From Myrica gale (Eukaryota > Streptophyta > Magnoliopsida > Fagales > Myricaceae): a stretch of 64,000 nt of DNA. The translations under genes and the position numbers were made by a program. Numbering within the stretch: position 1 is the first letter of the stretch; each line of letters starts with the position of its first letter. Positions 46,971 to 57,664 of the stretch are shown here, in pieces. The stretch spans positions 7,509,501 to 7,573,500 of the forward strand of contig OZ005611.1 of NCBI GenBank assembly GCA_963930655.1. Reading direction: 5' to 3'. The notes beneath the pieces are model-generated. The model searched no databases, was not told the origin of the DNA, and was given only the letters and a program-made list of their open reading frames with translations.

Positions 46971-47239
46971 CCCAATCAGAGTTATAGCAAAGTCGATATA
47001 ATTCTCTTTCGGGTGAGAACAAACCTCAAGTTGTTTGGATAAAAATATGCTTAATTTTATTAACGCTTCAAGCATAATTTAAGTAAACAACTACTAGCAA
47101 CTTTTCCTAAACTTAGGACTACAACTTCCTAAAATAAATACATCACTTCCTAAAATAAAGACATAATAACTGACTGGAGAATATTAGCTAACAAATGTTA
47201 AACAATCAACAACCACTATGACCAAGTCTTCAACAACTC

Positions 47240-47890
47240 ACATATGCTTTTGCACATCCCTCATTTTATTCCAGGTAAAGTTGGGATCGTCGTGATCTAT
47301 CAATACTCCCACTTTCAGTGGATATTTATCCTCAAGGTCCACGTGGACTCTCCTAAAAACATTGTCCTTGTCACCGTTCGGCCATCCTTCGTGTGCTCTC
47401 GGCGCAACCATTGCCACCATTGTTTGGCTTTACCTTCGAGATGAAATAACTCCACGGAAACCTTTTGTGCTTCTATAGTGTCTTGATACTTAAAGAATTG
47501 ATCAATGCGGTTGAACCACTTAGTAGGGTCATCACCGAAGTACCTTGGAAACTCGAGCTTAGCTATTTTTGATAAAAAAATTTGCATGCCTCCATTTGTG
47601 TCATCTATATTTTCTGCCATTGTGGTGAGAGAATGGTCATTGTGGTGATGATTGGTCCCGATACTGGAAGAAAACAAAGTCTCAGACAAGCTATTGATCT
47701 TCGCTTCTAAGTGGTGGAGTTTGTGCTCCATTTGGTGGACGCATTTCTGAAGGCGGCCAACTCCTACTTCTAAACGCTCGATTCTCTCTTTGTGAGTGAC
47801 AATTGAACCGGACTCTGATACTATTGATAGGTCCCAGTCAGAGCTATAGCAAAGTCGATATAATTCTCTTTGGGTGAGAGCAAACCTCAA
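47240..47890 (-). pseudogene. Retrotransposon gag fragment, unit 2
   Basis: Better preserved copy: one open frame of about 190 codons (47315-47890) with a coiled-coil-like N-terminus, AKLEFPRYFGDDPTKWFNRI and LFHLEGKAKQWWQWLRREHT. It then passes into a different frame downstream. It carries an insertion of a few codons (FLSK) relative to unit 1. No zinc knuckle or protease follows. Confidence 0.75.
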
Positions 47891-48140
47891 GTTAGTTGGA
47901 TAAAAATATGCTTAATTTTATTAACGCTTCAAACATAATTTAAATAAACAACTAATAATAATTTTTCCTAAATTTAGGACCACAATTCCTAAAATGAAGT
48001 CATCACTTCCTAAAATAAAGATACAATATAATATTAGCTAACAAATCCTACACAGCCAACAACCACTATGACCAAGTCTTCAACAACCCACATCTGCTTT
48101 TGCACATCCCTCATTTTACTCCAGGTAAAGTTGGGATCAT

Positions 48141-49178
48141 TGTGGCCTATCACACAGACTATAGAGATGCTCAAGATGAACCTCTGTTCAACTATAGAAT
48201 CCAAACTATTGGAATTTTGATTGCGAGAAAAGTTCTTGGTTGTATGTCAATGTCTCCATTCTCAATTAACACATGCATGCATGCTATCCGTCGAGCGTGT
48301 TTCGCGCAAATTTGTGATATCTTATGCCAGAGAGTTATTTAGGTGTTTTTGTATGGGCTTGCATGTGCATTAACTCTAAGCATATGCAATTTACGCTATG
48401 ACCTAAATCCCCAAAATATCAAGGTCTCTAACTTAACAAAAGAAAAAATAATTCTCAAAATCTCCTTCCCATTGGATGCCAAAAAAAATTATTCAAATTT
48501 CAAAGAAGACTACTTCAACTTTCTAAATCTCAGGAATTTATTTTCTAAACATATCTCATAGTTCCTTCTCTGGTCCTACTTTCACTCTTCTCTTTACCAA
48601 ATTTTCCTTATTTTTCTATTTTAAAAGTCTTATCCTTCATTCTTTACACAACTAACTTATTTAAAATATCATACTTTCACTTTTCTCGTCGCTAACTTTT
48701 CCTTATTTTTTAGATATCTTCATTCTTTAGAATTAATGATTCAAAATATCCTATATAGTGCTCAACTTATTTTTTTTCTAACTAACGTCTCAACTGTTTA
48801 TTCAACATATCACCTTTACATTCTCAATCTCTTCTTCCTTCCTTTTTTTCTCCATTTTTTCTAGGCCTTCTACTTCCTCCAATAACTCAAGGTTCTTTTA
48901 TTTTAACATGTCAACTTTTAAACTTTACACTTTAGTTTTATTTTATATTTGTTGTAGTATCATTATTTTATCAATAGAAAACTGAGAATTTGAGATTAAG
49001 TTGAGCACTATATAGTTTTGTTTTGAGTTTTCTATTTGTATTGTGATAATTTTGAGATATTTAATATGTCTAATAGAAAATAAAAATCTAATTAACTAGA
49101 TATAAAAAGTTAAAAAAAATTGAAAAATTAATTGAATCTAAAAAAGAACTCTTGAATACAAAACTTTGATAATAAATT
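48141..49178. other. AT-rich intergenic, no gene recognised
   Basis: Pyrimidine-rich and AT-rich sequence between the gag array and the gypsy element. No support for coding. Confidence 0.5.
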
Positions 49179-49663
49179 TGTTACACGACTAAACAAAGGG
49201 GAGTTAGGGTTGGGAAATGAGTTTGATCGGGGATAATAAGGAGAATGATCGAGAGAACTTCGTGATATATGTTAACGTGGTTTTCTGTTTGGATTGGGCT
49301 GGGCTCATTTATTTTGGGATGAGTTTATTAATGGCTGTGTTTTACTTATGTTTTGGCCTAGTAGAGGTTTGTTAGGGGCTTCCATGTCTTTATGCTTTTC
49401 TATGTCTGTTAGTTTGATGTTGGTGTGCTCAGCTTGCTGGAGTTATTTAGAAGGCAGTTACTCCTTTGGAGGAGACTACCGAACAACCAAGATTTAGCTT
49501 CATATATTTTCTTTATGCTTTTTCCTATATGCTTCTATGGAGGTTAGCCAAACTTCAAATTTGGCTTAAATATCAATTCAATTTATGTGACTCAAATTTC
49601 CGATCTTAAATACAAGCTGTGAGATCTGTCTAAATAGATTACAAATTCTAGAGAGCTGTTACA
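49179..49663 (+). repeat. 5' LTR of the gypsy element
   Basis: TGTTACACGAC to AGCTGTTACA. A primer site like that for tRNA-Met (TGGCATCAGAGTTG, 49666-49679) follows two bases later. Confidence 0.85.
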
Positions 49664-49691
49664 TTTGGCATCAGAGTTGTACAATCTAGCC

Positions 49692-50389
49692 ATGGTGGAA
49701 ACACACTATCAAGAGGTGATGGAGCACATAAATCTGTTGATAAAACACTCAGAAAATCAGTGTCAGATGATGGTTGAATTAACAACACAAGTGGTGGCAC
49801 TTACTTCCTCTTTGCAGACTTTTATCAAGAGTAAATGGGTGGAATCAGGAGAGGCGCCAGGAGTCAGCAAACATCTTGTCATGGGCAGTGGATCTAGAGG
49901 AGGATTTAGTGGAGGTGGGTTTGGCGGTGGAGATCTAGGTGGCGCACCAAACAATTTTTTAATTATCACCAAACACCCATGACACAACGTATACTGTTAG
50001 CTTCTTATCATATGGATGATCAAGCACAAGTTTGGTTCTAGGATTTAGAAGAATCTTGAGTGTTACAGAACTAAGCAGAGTTTGTGAGTGCTCTTTTGAC
50101 TAGATTTAGACCAAGCTCTTATGATGATCCCATGGAAATGCTTACTAGGCTTAAGCAAACTACCAGTGTAGAGTTGTATAAGAGTCAGTTTGAACATTTA
50201 TCAAACAGATTAAGAGGGTTGTCTGAAAATTATAAGTTGAGTTGTTTCTTGAATGGACTTTTGGATGAAATTAAGCTTCCTATGACGATGTTTAACCCCA
50301 CCAATTTAATCACAGCCTATGAGTTAGCTAAAATCCAAGAGGAGCATGTGTTAGTAAGTCAAAGAACTACCAACCAACCTACCACTTAA
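49692..50389 (+). pseudogene. gypsy gag, broken
   Basis: First frame from the ATG at 49692 (MVETHYQEVMEHINLLIKHS) to a stop at 49982, with a Gly-rich stretch. The retrotransposon gag core follows in another frame at 50084-50389 (ALLTRFRPSSYDD, SFEHLSNRLRGLSENY-like: SQFEHLSNRLRGLSENYKLS). Stops and frameshifts between them mark it as dead. Confidence 0.75.
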
Positions 50390-50718
50390 ACAACCATCAC
50401 CCAAACAACCACCAACCAAACACCATACCCAATTCCACCACCAATTACCAAACACCAAAAAAGATATTTCCAATTAAAAAACTAACACCATATCAAATGA
50501 AGGAGAGAAAGGAGAAGAGATTGTGATGAGAAATGGACATCCAAACATGTTTGTAAAAACCTAAAATTATTTTTAATGGATGGTTGAGATTCGGATAGTT
50601 TGGAGGAAAATGAAGAGGATGCAATAGTATATGAAGAAGAGGAGGAGAGGTTAGCAATGGCAGAAGTGAACCCTAAAATTTTCCTACCTACTTTGACAGG
50701 TTCAGTTACTCCTAAACT

Positions 50719-51003
50719 ATGAGGGTGGTAGGAAAGGTGGGAGCGCAACATGTGGTGATTTTAATTGACTCTAGATGCACACATAATTTTTTGGACCCAT
50801 CTATAGTAAGGAAAGGACAACTAATGACTAAAAAGGGAGAAGAGATTAAGGTGAGAGTAGCTAGTGGTGAGCTGCTAACTAGTGAAGGGAAAAGTGGAAA
50901 TGTGAATATTTCCATGCAAGGCCATACTTTTATCACTGACACTTATGTTCTAACCTTGGTTGATTATGATATGGTCTTGGGGGTGTATTGGCTGAGGCAT
51001 TAG
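50719..51003 (+). pseudogene. gypsy aspartic protease domain, damaged
   Basis: Reads VILIDSRCTHNFLDPSIVRK, VASGELL and VLTLVDYDMVLGVYWL, the retropepsin pattern. The usual D-S-G active-site triplet is D-S-R here, so catalysis is unlikely. The following 51097-51318 resembles the linker at the start of RT (DMEALLYDFSDIFAHSPSS) before the deletion. Confidence 0.75.
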
Positions 51004-51920
51004 GGCAAACATTGTGGAATTTTGTAGAGTTGTCTATTAAGTTTAGTTTCAAGGGGAAACATGATTATTTTGTAGGGCATAAATCCCACACAGCTTATGG
51101 AAGACATAGAATTATTTTACCTAAAGAAAGCTGGAAAGAGAGGCATTATCCTCCAGCTTATGGAACTAGTAGAAAAAGAGACAACAGTTGTACCACCTGA
51201 CATGGAGGCCCTATTGTATGATTTTTCAGACATTTTTGCTCATAGTCCCTCATCCACCGGCCCTGCCAACAGAGGGTACCAGAGAGACGAATATTATAGA
51301 CCTAAGCTCCGATACTGAGTCAGCGAACGAGTAGTCCCTTTAGTTTTATTTTGGTGTAGTTAGTTGTGTTTTCTTTTTGGCAGTGTAGTTCATAAACATT
51401 GTAGTACGAAAAGATGTAGTCAGTTTCCGCTCTTGTATCTAATTTCTCTTTACTTTTGTATTCCTCTTGAAAGATTTTTTTTTTGTAAAAGAGATAACTT
51501 TGTGATCTAGTGGAACCTTGTATTTACAGTTTCAAAATTTTCTCTTATTCCACTCCTTTCATGATGCATTTATTTTCTTTACTTTCATTCATTCCTTTAA
51601 CTTCCAAATTATTTTTCTAACTTTGTTTATTTAATTATTCATATTATTCTCGTTACTATTTCTAACTCCTATGATTATTTCAAATGTCGCATTTTCGTTA
51701 AACTCCTAAACATATTATTTTTCTCATCTTAATAAATTTATAATTTCAAAACTATTTTAAATCAAACGTTTCCGCTAAGCTCTTTCAAAGCCAAACATCA
51801 ATACTTTATAGGATCAATTCGTGTCGTAATCACCGCTTGTGGGCATACCATCTATATAGGTGAGCCTAAGGGGAGGCGTGACAGGTAGCCTACCATCTTC
51901 AGCTTCCACCACAAGCAAGG

Positions 51921-52187
51921 GTGGATCCCGTTTTCCATGTGTCCCAACTGAAAAAGAAGCTTGGTAACCGGTGCATTCCCATTCCACTGTTACTTCATGT
52001 GACCTCTGCAGGTACTTTTCTTCCAGAGCCTCATGCGATTCTGGAGAGACGTGTTTGTCAACATGGTCACCTTCCTCTCACGGAAGTTCTGGTTCATTGG
52101 GAAGGCCAACAGCTTGAGGATGCCACCTGGGAGCAGTTGGAGTCTTTGCGCCTCCAATTTCCGCACAGTATGGACAAGTTGCTTTGA
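51921..52187 (+). pseudogene. gypsy C-terminal integrase tail and chromodomain
   Basis: Reads MDPVFHVSQLKKKLG, then EVLVHWEGQQLEDATWEQLE, the end of chromovirus polyproteins. It ends about 12 bases before the 3' LTR. The rest of the integrase is deleted. Confidence 0.8.
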
Positions 52188-52199
52188 AGAGGTAGGTTA

Positions 52200-52673
52200 T
52201 GCTACACGACCAAACAAAAGGGAGTTAGGGTTGGGAAAGGAGTTTGATCGAGGGAGATTATAAGGAGAATGTTCGAGACATATGTAAACGTGGCTTTTCT
52301 GTTTGGGCTGGGCTGGGCTCATTTATTTTGGATTGAGTTTATTAATGGTTGTTTTATTTACGTTTTGGCCCAGTAGAGGTTTGTTAGGGGCTTCCACGTC
52401 TTTATGCTTTGTTACGTCTATTAGTTTGTTGTGGGTGTACTCAGCTTGCTGGAGTTATTTAAAAGCAATTACTCCTTCGGGAGAGACTACTGAACAACCC
52501 AGATTTAGCTTCAAAGCTTTTCTTCCTGCTTTTTCTCTCTACTTCTATGGAGGTTAGCCAAACCTCAAATTTGGCTTAAATATCAATTCAATTTATGTGA
52601 CTCAAATATCCGATTCTAAATACAAGCTCTGAGATTTGTCCAAATAGATTACAAATTCTAGATAGCTGTTACA
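52200..52673 (+). repeat. 3' LTR of the gypsy element
   Basis: Starts TGCTACACGAC and ends AGCTGTTACA; same structure as the 5' LTR with many substitutions and small deletions. Confidence 0.85.
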
Positions 52674-52678
52674 AAATT

Positions 52679-53370
52679 TTGCATCTTAAGAATAATTTTT
52701 ATCTAACGCGTTATCCCTCTTCCGATCCTCTTTCAAACGAGATTGAAATTTGAAGACTACTTCAATCCTCGCAGATTTTTAATAATTATCATATGCATGT
52801 AGAATGAATTAGAAAATCTTGAAACCAAACGGGAAAGTAAAAGATATTTTGTTTATTTAGACAAATATGAGCAGATGTCTGGTCAGAAAGCTGTGAGTTC
52901 AGCTAAATCTGCTATTTTTTTTGTCTTGCTAGTTTCTCCATTGGTGAATTCCCTTGTACTTATTTGGGGTTCTGTTGTCTCTGACGAATTTGTGTGAGAC
53001 ATTTTGATCCCATTATTTTAAGATTAGGGAGAAACCGGATGACTGGAAAATATATGCTCTTGTCGGCGAGAAAGGTTAGGGTCCTAATCTTAAGGTCCTA
53101 AGAGGTCCTATCGGCAGGGAGTAAAATTCTTCTTCTTCGTCATGTACCTGTCTAGTCATCTCATGTCCATCATTGAGGTGCCGAAGGTGGTGATTATGTT
53201 GATTGAACAGATTTTTTTCTGATTTCTTATGGGCAATGGGGATGGAAAGAAAAAGAATTGGAATTCGTATGTCACTATTATTTGGTTAATTAGTTGGTTT
53301 TGTAATCTTATCTTTCCCAAAACAATTTCGTTTATTCCTTGGAAGGTATTTCACAATTCGTCAAGCGTTG
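52679..53370. other. Intergenic, no gene recognised
   Basis: Non-coding between the gypsy element and the LINE remnant. Confidence 0.5.
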
Positions 53371-53839
53371 ATGTTACAATTCAGATGCAAGGCACGATTT
53401 GAAGGTACCTTTATTTCCTCTTGATACTTGTTGGGGCGACCTGTTGGTTTGGGCACAAGAGTTGGGGAATCGTATGAGGCAAGGTGATGTAGTATTCGGC
53501 CGGAAGATGAACAAATTTTGAAGAATCTGGAAATTTCTTTTGCTAATCATGTTCATCGAAAACCTCGAGCAATAGCATGGAAGAAATGTAGATGGGTCGA
53601 GCAGAGGCAATCCAGGGATGTGTGGAGGAGGTAGGATCATTCGAGATGCCAACGGCGGTCTTATATATTGTTTATCTAACTTCTATGGCATTGGTTCGAA
53701 TTCTAAAGCAGAGCTTTTAGATATGCTTGATGGTATTAAGATGTGTGGAAATCTTGATTATATACATATTCAAATTGAAAAGTCTCAAGTAACAATTAAT
53801 TGGATTCCTCATCTTAAGTGTACATTGTGGTATCTATAA
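53371..53839 (+). pseudogene. LINE RNase H-like (RVT_3) remnant
   Basis: The plus strand from 53586 reads NVDGSSRGNPGMCGGGRIIR then DANGG, SNSKAELLDMLDG and VTINWI, an RNase H-like domain as at the end of plant LINEs, with the D-G and E-L residues visible. It is truncated before the last catalytic Asp. The preceding 53371-53585 probably is the linker after the zf-RVT region but is too degraded to be sure. Confidence 0.7.
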
Positions 53840-55632
53840 GTTTTTTTGGGAAGAATTGATAAACCAATTGGATGGCCTTTATTTTTATTGAATAATAATA
53901 AAAAAAAACTATATCACTCTAAAAGATTGAGGGCAACATATGAGTAGATCCTTTTGTCAAGGGACAAACTCAAGAGCAGATGATTTGTTTGGGCAGTCAC
54001 GATTCAGACAGCTGGGTGGGGACTCTTCTGTAGCCATAGCCCATAGCCAATCTCAGACCCAATCCTCTTGACATATTACCGATCAGGATCCATTCCAGTT
54101 TTTAGGACTGCAACACAGAAAGACCAGCCCCTCAAACGAGACGTTGGGTCCTAGGCTCATGATTCCGGCCCGTGTAAAGAGGATGGAATTAAAAGTGCAT
54201 GGCCCACTTCCAAAATTAGAGTAGGGACAAAACCAGGGTTTATAAGGGTTTAACACCTGCTCATGGAGTCCTATTCCAAAGCTCCTACCCCAAGCTGTTA
54301 TTAGCCTTCTGGAGTCCTTTAGGCTATTAGGGGCATGAAGACTCGAACGCTGACTAATGGACTTGCGATGGCCGAGCCACTCTCTAATGCAAGTAAGCTT
54401 GCATTACTTTTATAAGCATACGCCCCCAGGTCTGTTTTGTGTACTAAGAATCAACGGGGAGTTTCATGGACAGCCATAGTAATAGAACACAATCCTTAAT
54501 CGTCGGCCGAAGCATCGTTCCTCTAGGTATCTCTCAAGGCAAATTGTAATACTTTTAAGGCAAATCATACTCTGAAATACCACAAGGCATTGGGTGGGGA
54601 GAACTGAGAATTAAATTCGCATCCAGCGAGTGTTTAAAGGACACAACTTTGACGCGGTCCAAATCTTCCGAAAGAGAGATTTTCGAATATTGCAGATTTG
54701 AAAACTTCATACAACAGAATTATCTTTCGGGAGCAATGAAAGCAACTGGGAATATTCTTTTCTTTATTTTCCTCTTTAACAACTTTTTTCGTATTTGTTT
54801 TAAGTTAAACAAATCACTTCCGAACGTGATAACATGATTCGCATCGACCTAAGTCACCCTAAGGTTATATTTTGTGAGGGTCATTCGCCTCACGACCTTC
54901 CAATGGGTTATTAAGCAAAAACCCATCTGAAAAGATGCAATTAAACTATACTATTAATGTTATCAATGTACAAATTTAGAGTGAGAGAACAGATTTGCCT
55001 CTGCAAACCTCTTGTTCACTCAAGGTTTGATACTTACCTTTCGTTTAAGGAGAGATAAAAAACTTGATCATTACCATTCGTTTAAGGAGAAAAAGAAAAT
55101 ACATGTTCAAACATTCGACTTCTTGTACCGAGTTCTGATCCAACAAAATATCAAAAGATTGAATATGTCATCTTCACAATTTCATTTGCCTCAATCATCC
55201 TTTTCATTCTCCAAATAACATCATAACATAAAACAATATCAAGATCTGAGTGCACCAAAGATCTAAATATAAAAGCAGCACGTATTCATATATTGTGTGT
55301 ATATAAACTTAAATCAGAGAGAGTTAACAACAAAATGAGATTCTATTTCACCACTTCCATCTCCTCTACTCTGTCCCAGCCAAAACACACTACCACTGAC
55401 ACTAAGAAGAAAGGGACAAAAAACAACCATAACCCGTCATACTCATCTAAGAAACTAATCGAATTCAAATACAGCTAAAGCCAAACAGATTACCCATAAG
55501 AGTGACCCACGAACACGAACAACCCAAAAGAGGTCACCAAGAAACGACATCCAAACAACGACACCAGCGAGAAACCAGAGAAAGCATTGAAATGTGTTTA
55601 GGTAAACACACCATTACCCCACTTTATATAGA
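53840..55632. other. Intergenic, no gene recognised
   Basis: AT-rich, 3' side of the CSD gene. Short frames at 54649-54837, 55012-55218 and 55293-55478 have no family. The part close to 55632 is the likely 3' UTR of that gene. Confidence 0.5.
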
Positions 55633-56265
55633 TCAACGAGCACTGTTGGTACACTCCCTAGCGAAATGCCCAGATCCCCCACAGTTGTAGCAATTCCCAC
55701 CGCCGCCGCCGCCGCCGCTTCCTCCTCCACCACCACCACCCTGATAACAGTCTCTTGCGAAGTGGCCACTTTCACCGCACTTGTAACAACTCCCACCGCC
55801 TCCACCACCACCGTAGCCACCCCCATACCCACCGCCGCCATATCCACCACCACCTCCACCATATCCACCACCGCCTCCACCATATCCACCACCGCCTCCT
55901 CTTCCACCAGATCGGGAACCACCATATCCACCCCCACTCCCACCGTACCCACCTCCACCACTACCATACCCTCCACCGCCGCCACGTCCACCTCTCCCTC
56001 CTCCTCCACCGCCTCCACTGCCTCCACGGCTGCCCTGCACGGAACCCTCCCCAGGGCCAGTGACATCGACGGCCTTTGTGCGGCCATCGCTTCCCGACTC
56101 GATCTGGTACTCTACAGTCTCGCCCTCACCCAGGCTCCGAAAGCCCTCGGTTCGGATCGATGACTGGTGCACGAACACCTCCTCCCCACCATCGTCCGGG
56201 GTTATGAACCCGAACCCCTTCTGATCATTGAACCACTTCACAGTACCGCTCAGCCTCTCACCCAT
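55633..56265 (-). CDS. Cold shock domain glycine-rich protein with two CCHC zinc knuckles
   Basis: Intronless, 210 residues, starting at the ATG at 56265 ([12 protein letters not shown]). A TTG five codons earlier is only an in-frame extension. Residues 5-72 form a cold shock domain with RNP1 (KGFGFI) and RNP2 (VFVHQ). The next 85 residues are [12 protein letters not shown] glycine-rich. Two CX2CX4HX4C knuckles follow at about 160-173 ([14 protein letters not shown]) and 192-205 ([14 protein letters not shown]), separated by Gly runs. This is the architecture of Arabidopsis CSP2/GRP2 and CSP4/GRP2B, nucleic-acid chaperones that unwind RNA and take part in cold response and development. It is next to LAX as GRP2B is to LAX2. 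Confidence 0.96.
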   Translation of the reverse strand: MGERLSGTVKWFNDQKGFGFITPDDGGEEVFVHQSSIRTEGFRSLGEGETVEYQIESGSDGRTKAVDVTGPGEGSVQGSRGGSGGGGGGGRGGRGGGGGYGSGGGGYGGSGGGYGGSRSGGRGGGGGYGGGGGGYGGGGGGYGGGGYGGGYGGGGGGGSCYKCGESGHFARDCYQGGGGGGGSGGGGGGGNCYNCGGSGHFARECTNSAR

Positions 56266-56343
56266 CTTGACCACCGCCAAGAAAACCTAGGAAACCCTAA
56301 ACGAAACCGAGTGTGTGAATTTTGGCGTTATGGGTGTGGGACT

Positions 56344-56352
56344 ACTTATATC
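56344..56352 (-). promoter_or_regulatory. TATA box of the CSD gene
   Basis: The minus strand reads GATATAAGTAG about 80 bases before the ATG. Confidence 0.6.
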
Positions 56353-56699
56353 CAACGCAAGGGAAAGGAAAACTAGGGTGTGAGTGCCACGTCAGCTCAT
56401 TCAATTTTCACCCCGAATTAAATAGATTTTAAAGCATTGCCTTTTAATCTGATTCGTGGGGGTGGGAGGGGTGTGGTTTCCTATTTCGGGAATCCCAAGC
56501 GACAGTTAGCGCTTCTCCAATGTGATCCTACGGCTCGGATAATTTGCATCAAACAGATCACAGATAATTACTGTTGGTTGATCAAATTACTACCCCATAA
56601 ATGACACGTGTCTAAATCAAAGGCGACTGGACCGGAAACCATTTTGGTAATTTTGTTTCTATTTTTTCCTCGTTCGTTAACTTTTGGTAGACCAGTCAA

Positions 56700-56896
56700 A
56701 AAGGGTCACTTGACGGTCAAACACCTGTGGGTGATAAGACGTGAGTCCGGTTAGAATACGGAGGAGTTAACGTGCTGGGATTACGGGTGCACGGTTGGGA
56801 TTAATTCTCTGGAATCCGACGTTCCTCAGCTTGCCAACGTATTAATGAGCCCTCACCCGCGTGTTTTACCATTTTCTGCCCAATCCGACCCGTTTT
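56700..56896. repeat. Left arm of a diverged inverted repeat
   Basis: The reverse complement of this stretch aligns with 63104-63303. Shared blocks include GGGTCGGATTGGGCA, AATGGTAAAACACG, TATTCTAACCGGACTC and TAATcC/TAACcC spacing. It lies upstream of the CSD gene. Confidence 0.75.
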
Positions 56897-57425
56897 GCTA
56901 ACGCGTTTTTGTGCTTTTGGAGAAGTGTTGCAAAGACTTGTGACCTGGGGATGGGAGTGTACGTTTTAATGCTTTCAAAAGTAATTGTCAAAACTGATGA
57001 TCAGGTCCCACTCGAAGAGAGCATGCATCGCATTGATCTGGAAAATGTAAAACGTACATGACTTTTCACCTCACAAAAAACAGAGACAAGATAGAGTTAG
57101 CTCCGAGAGAGAGAGAACTAATCATGTCTTATTATTTCCCCCTCACTAGCTAGTGAGAAGAAGGAATAGCTTAATAGGGAAACGATCTTTATAAATTCAA
57201 ACAGTACCAATGAGGAATGTGGATATTGATCAGTAGCATCATTTATTTTTTAGAAGGATTCTACATGACAGAAGAACAAAAGATAGCGAGACTCATTACC
57301 GATGTTCTAAGCAACAAGGCGGCCTCCAGGCCAGTGGTGACAAGTCAAATCAGTTAGATGATTTATTTCCAAGTGATTCCTGTACGCCACACACAAAGCA
57401 CTACTGATGTTCGGGATCTTTCAAA
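56897..57425. other. Intergenic, no gene recognised
   Basis: Between the inverted-repeat arm and the Copia element. A GA-rich patch (CCGAGAGAGAGAGAAC, 57102-57117) is the only notable feature. Confidence 0.5.
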
Positions 57426-57430
57426 AGAAG

Positions 57431-57655
57431 TGTTAAGCTTGTACTTGGAATGCCATTGATGAGAAAATTCTATTCGTATTAGAGTTCATAGGTAACATTA
57501 CAGTATTGATTTATATTACAATAGAAGGAAATCATATCCCATATTCGGTGGTTGTCAATAAGGAAAGGAAATAACACTGTGCAGAATTATAACCATATAC
57601 AGAAGGTGAACGTTGTAGTAACCATATACAGAATGTGAACGTTGTATAGCTAAGA
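57431..57655 (-). repeat. 3' LTR of the Copia element
   Basis: On plus TGTTAAGCTTG to GTATAGCTAAGA. Contains a 28-bp internal direct repeat (ACCATATACAGAA then GTGAACGTTGTA twice). Differs from the other LTR by T against C in AGAGTTCATAGG. Confidence 0.92.
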
Positions 57656-57664
57656 CTCCCCCTC
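57656..57664 (-). other. Polypurine tract
   Basis: GAGGGGGAG on minus, directly before the 3' LTR; the plus-strand primer site of Copia elements. Confidence 0.8.

Larger units (their letters stand above)
46130..48140 (-). mobile_element. Tandem LTR-gag array (TR-GAG-like, pol missing)
   Basis: A unit of about 850 bp repeats: the mark GGTAAAGTTGGGATC occurs near 46427, 47272 and 48122. Each unit, read on minus, has an LTR-like segment (about 46966-47245 and 47830-48085), a primer-site-like TATCAGAGT (near 46955 and 47815) and a gag fragment. No protease, RT or integrase is present. The third unit is cut at 48140. Such gag-only non-autonomous elements are known as TR-GAG. Tandem copies sharing LTRs would arise by unequal recombination. 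Confidence 0.65.
49179..52673 (+). mobile_element. Ty3/gypsy (chromovirus-type) retrotransposon, internally deleted
   Basis: Two LTRs (49179-49663 and 52200-52673) flanked by identical AAATT (49174-49178, 52674-52678) define a 3.5 kb element in plus orientation. Inside, in order, are gag, protease, a stub at the start of RT, unrelated AT-rich DNA (about 51320-51880) and a C-terminal chromodomain. Most of RT, RNase H and integrase are gone. The LTRs differ at roughly one position in ten over their first 140 bases, so the insertion is old. Confidence 0.88.

Noticed and set aside
55666..56163. Long open frames on the strand opposite the CSD gene (Ser/Thr-rich and His-rich)
   Set aside because: They mirror the glycine codon repeats of the real gene; composition explains the lack of stops.
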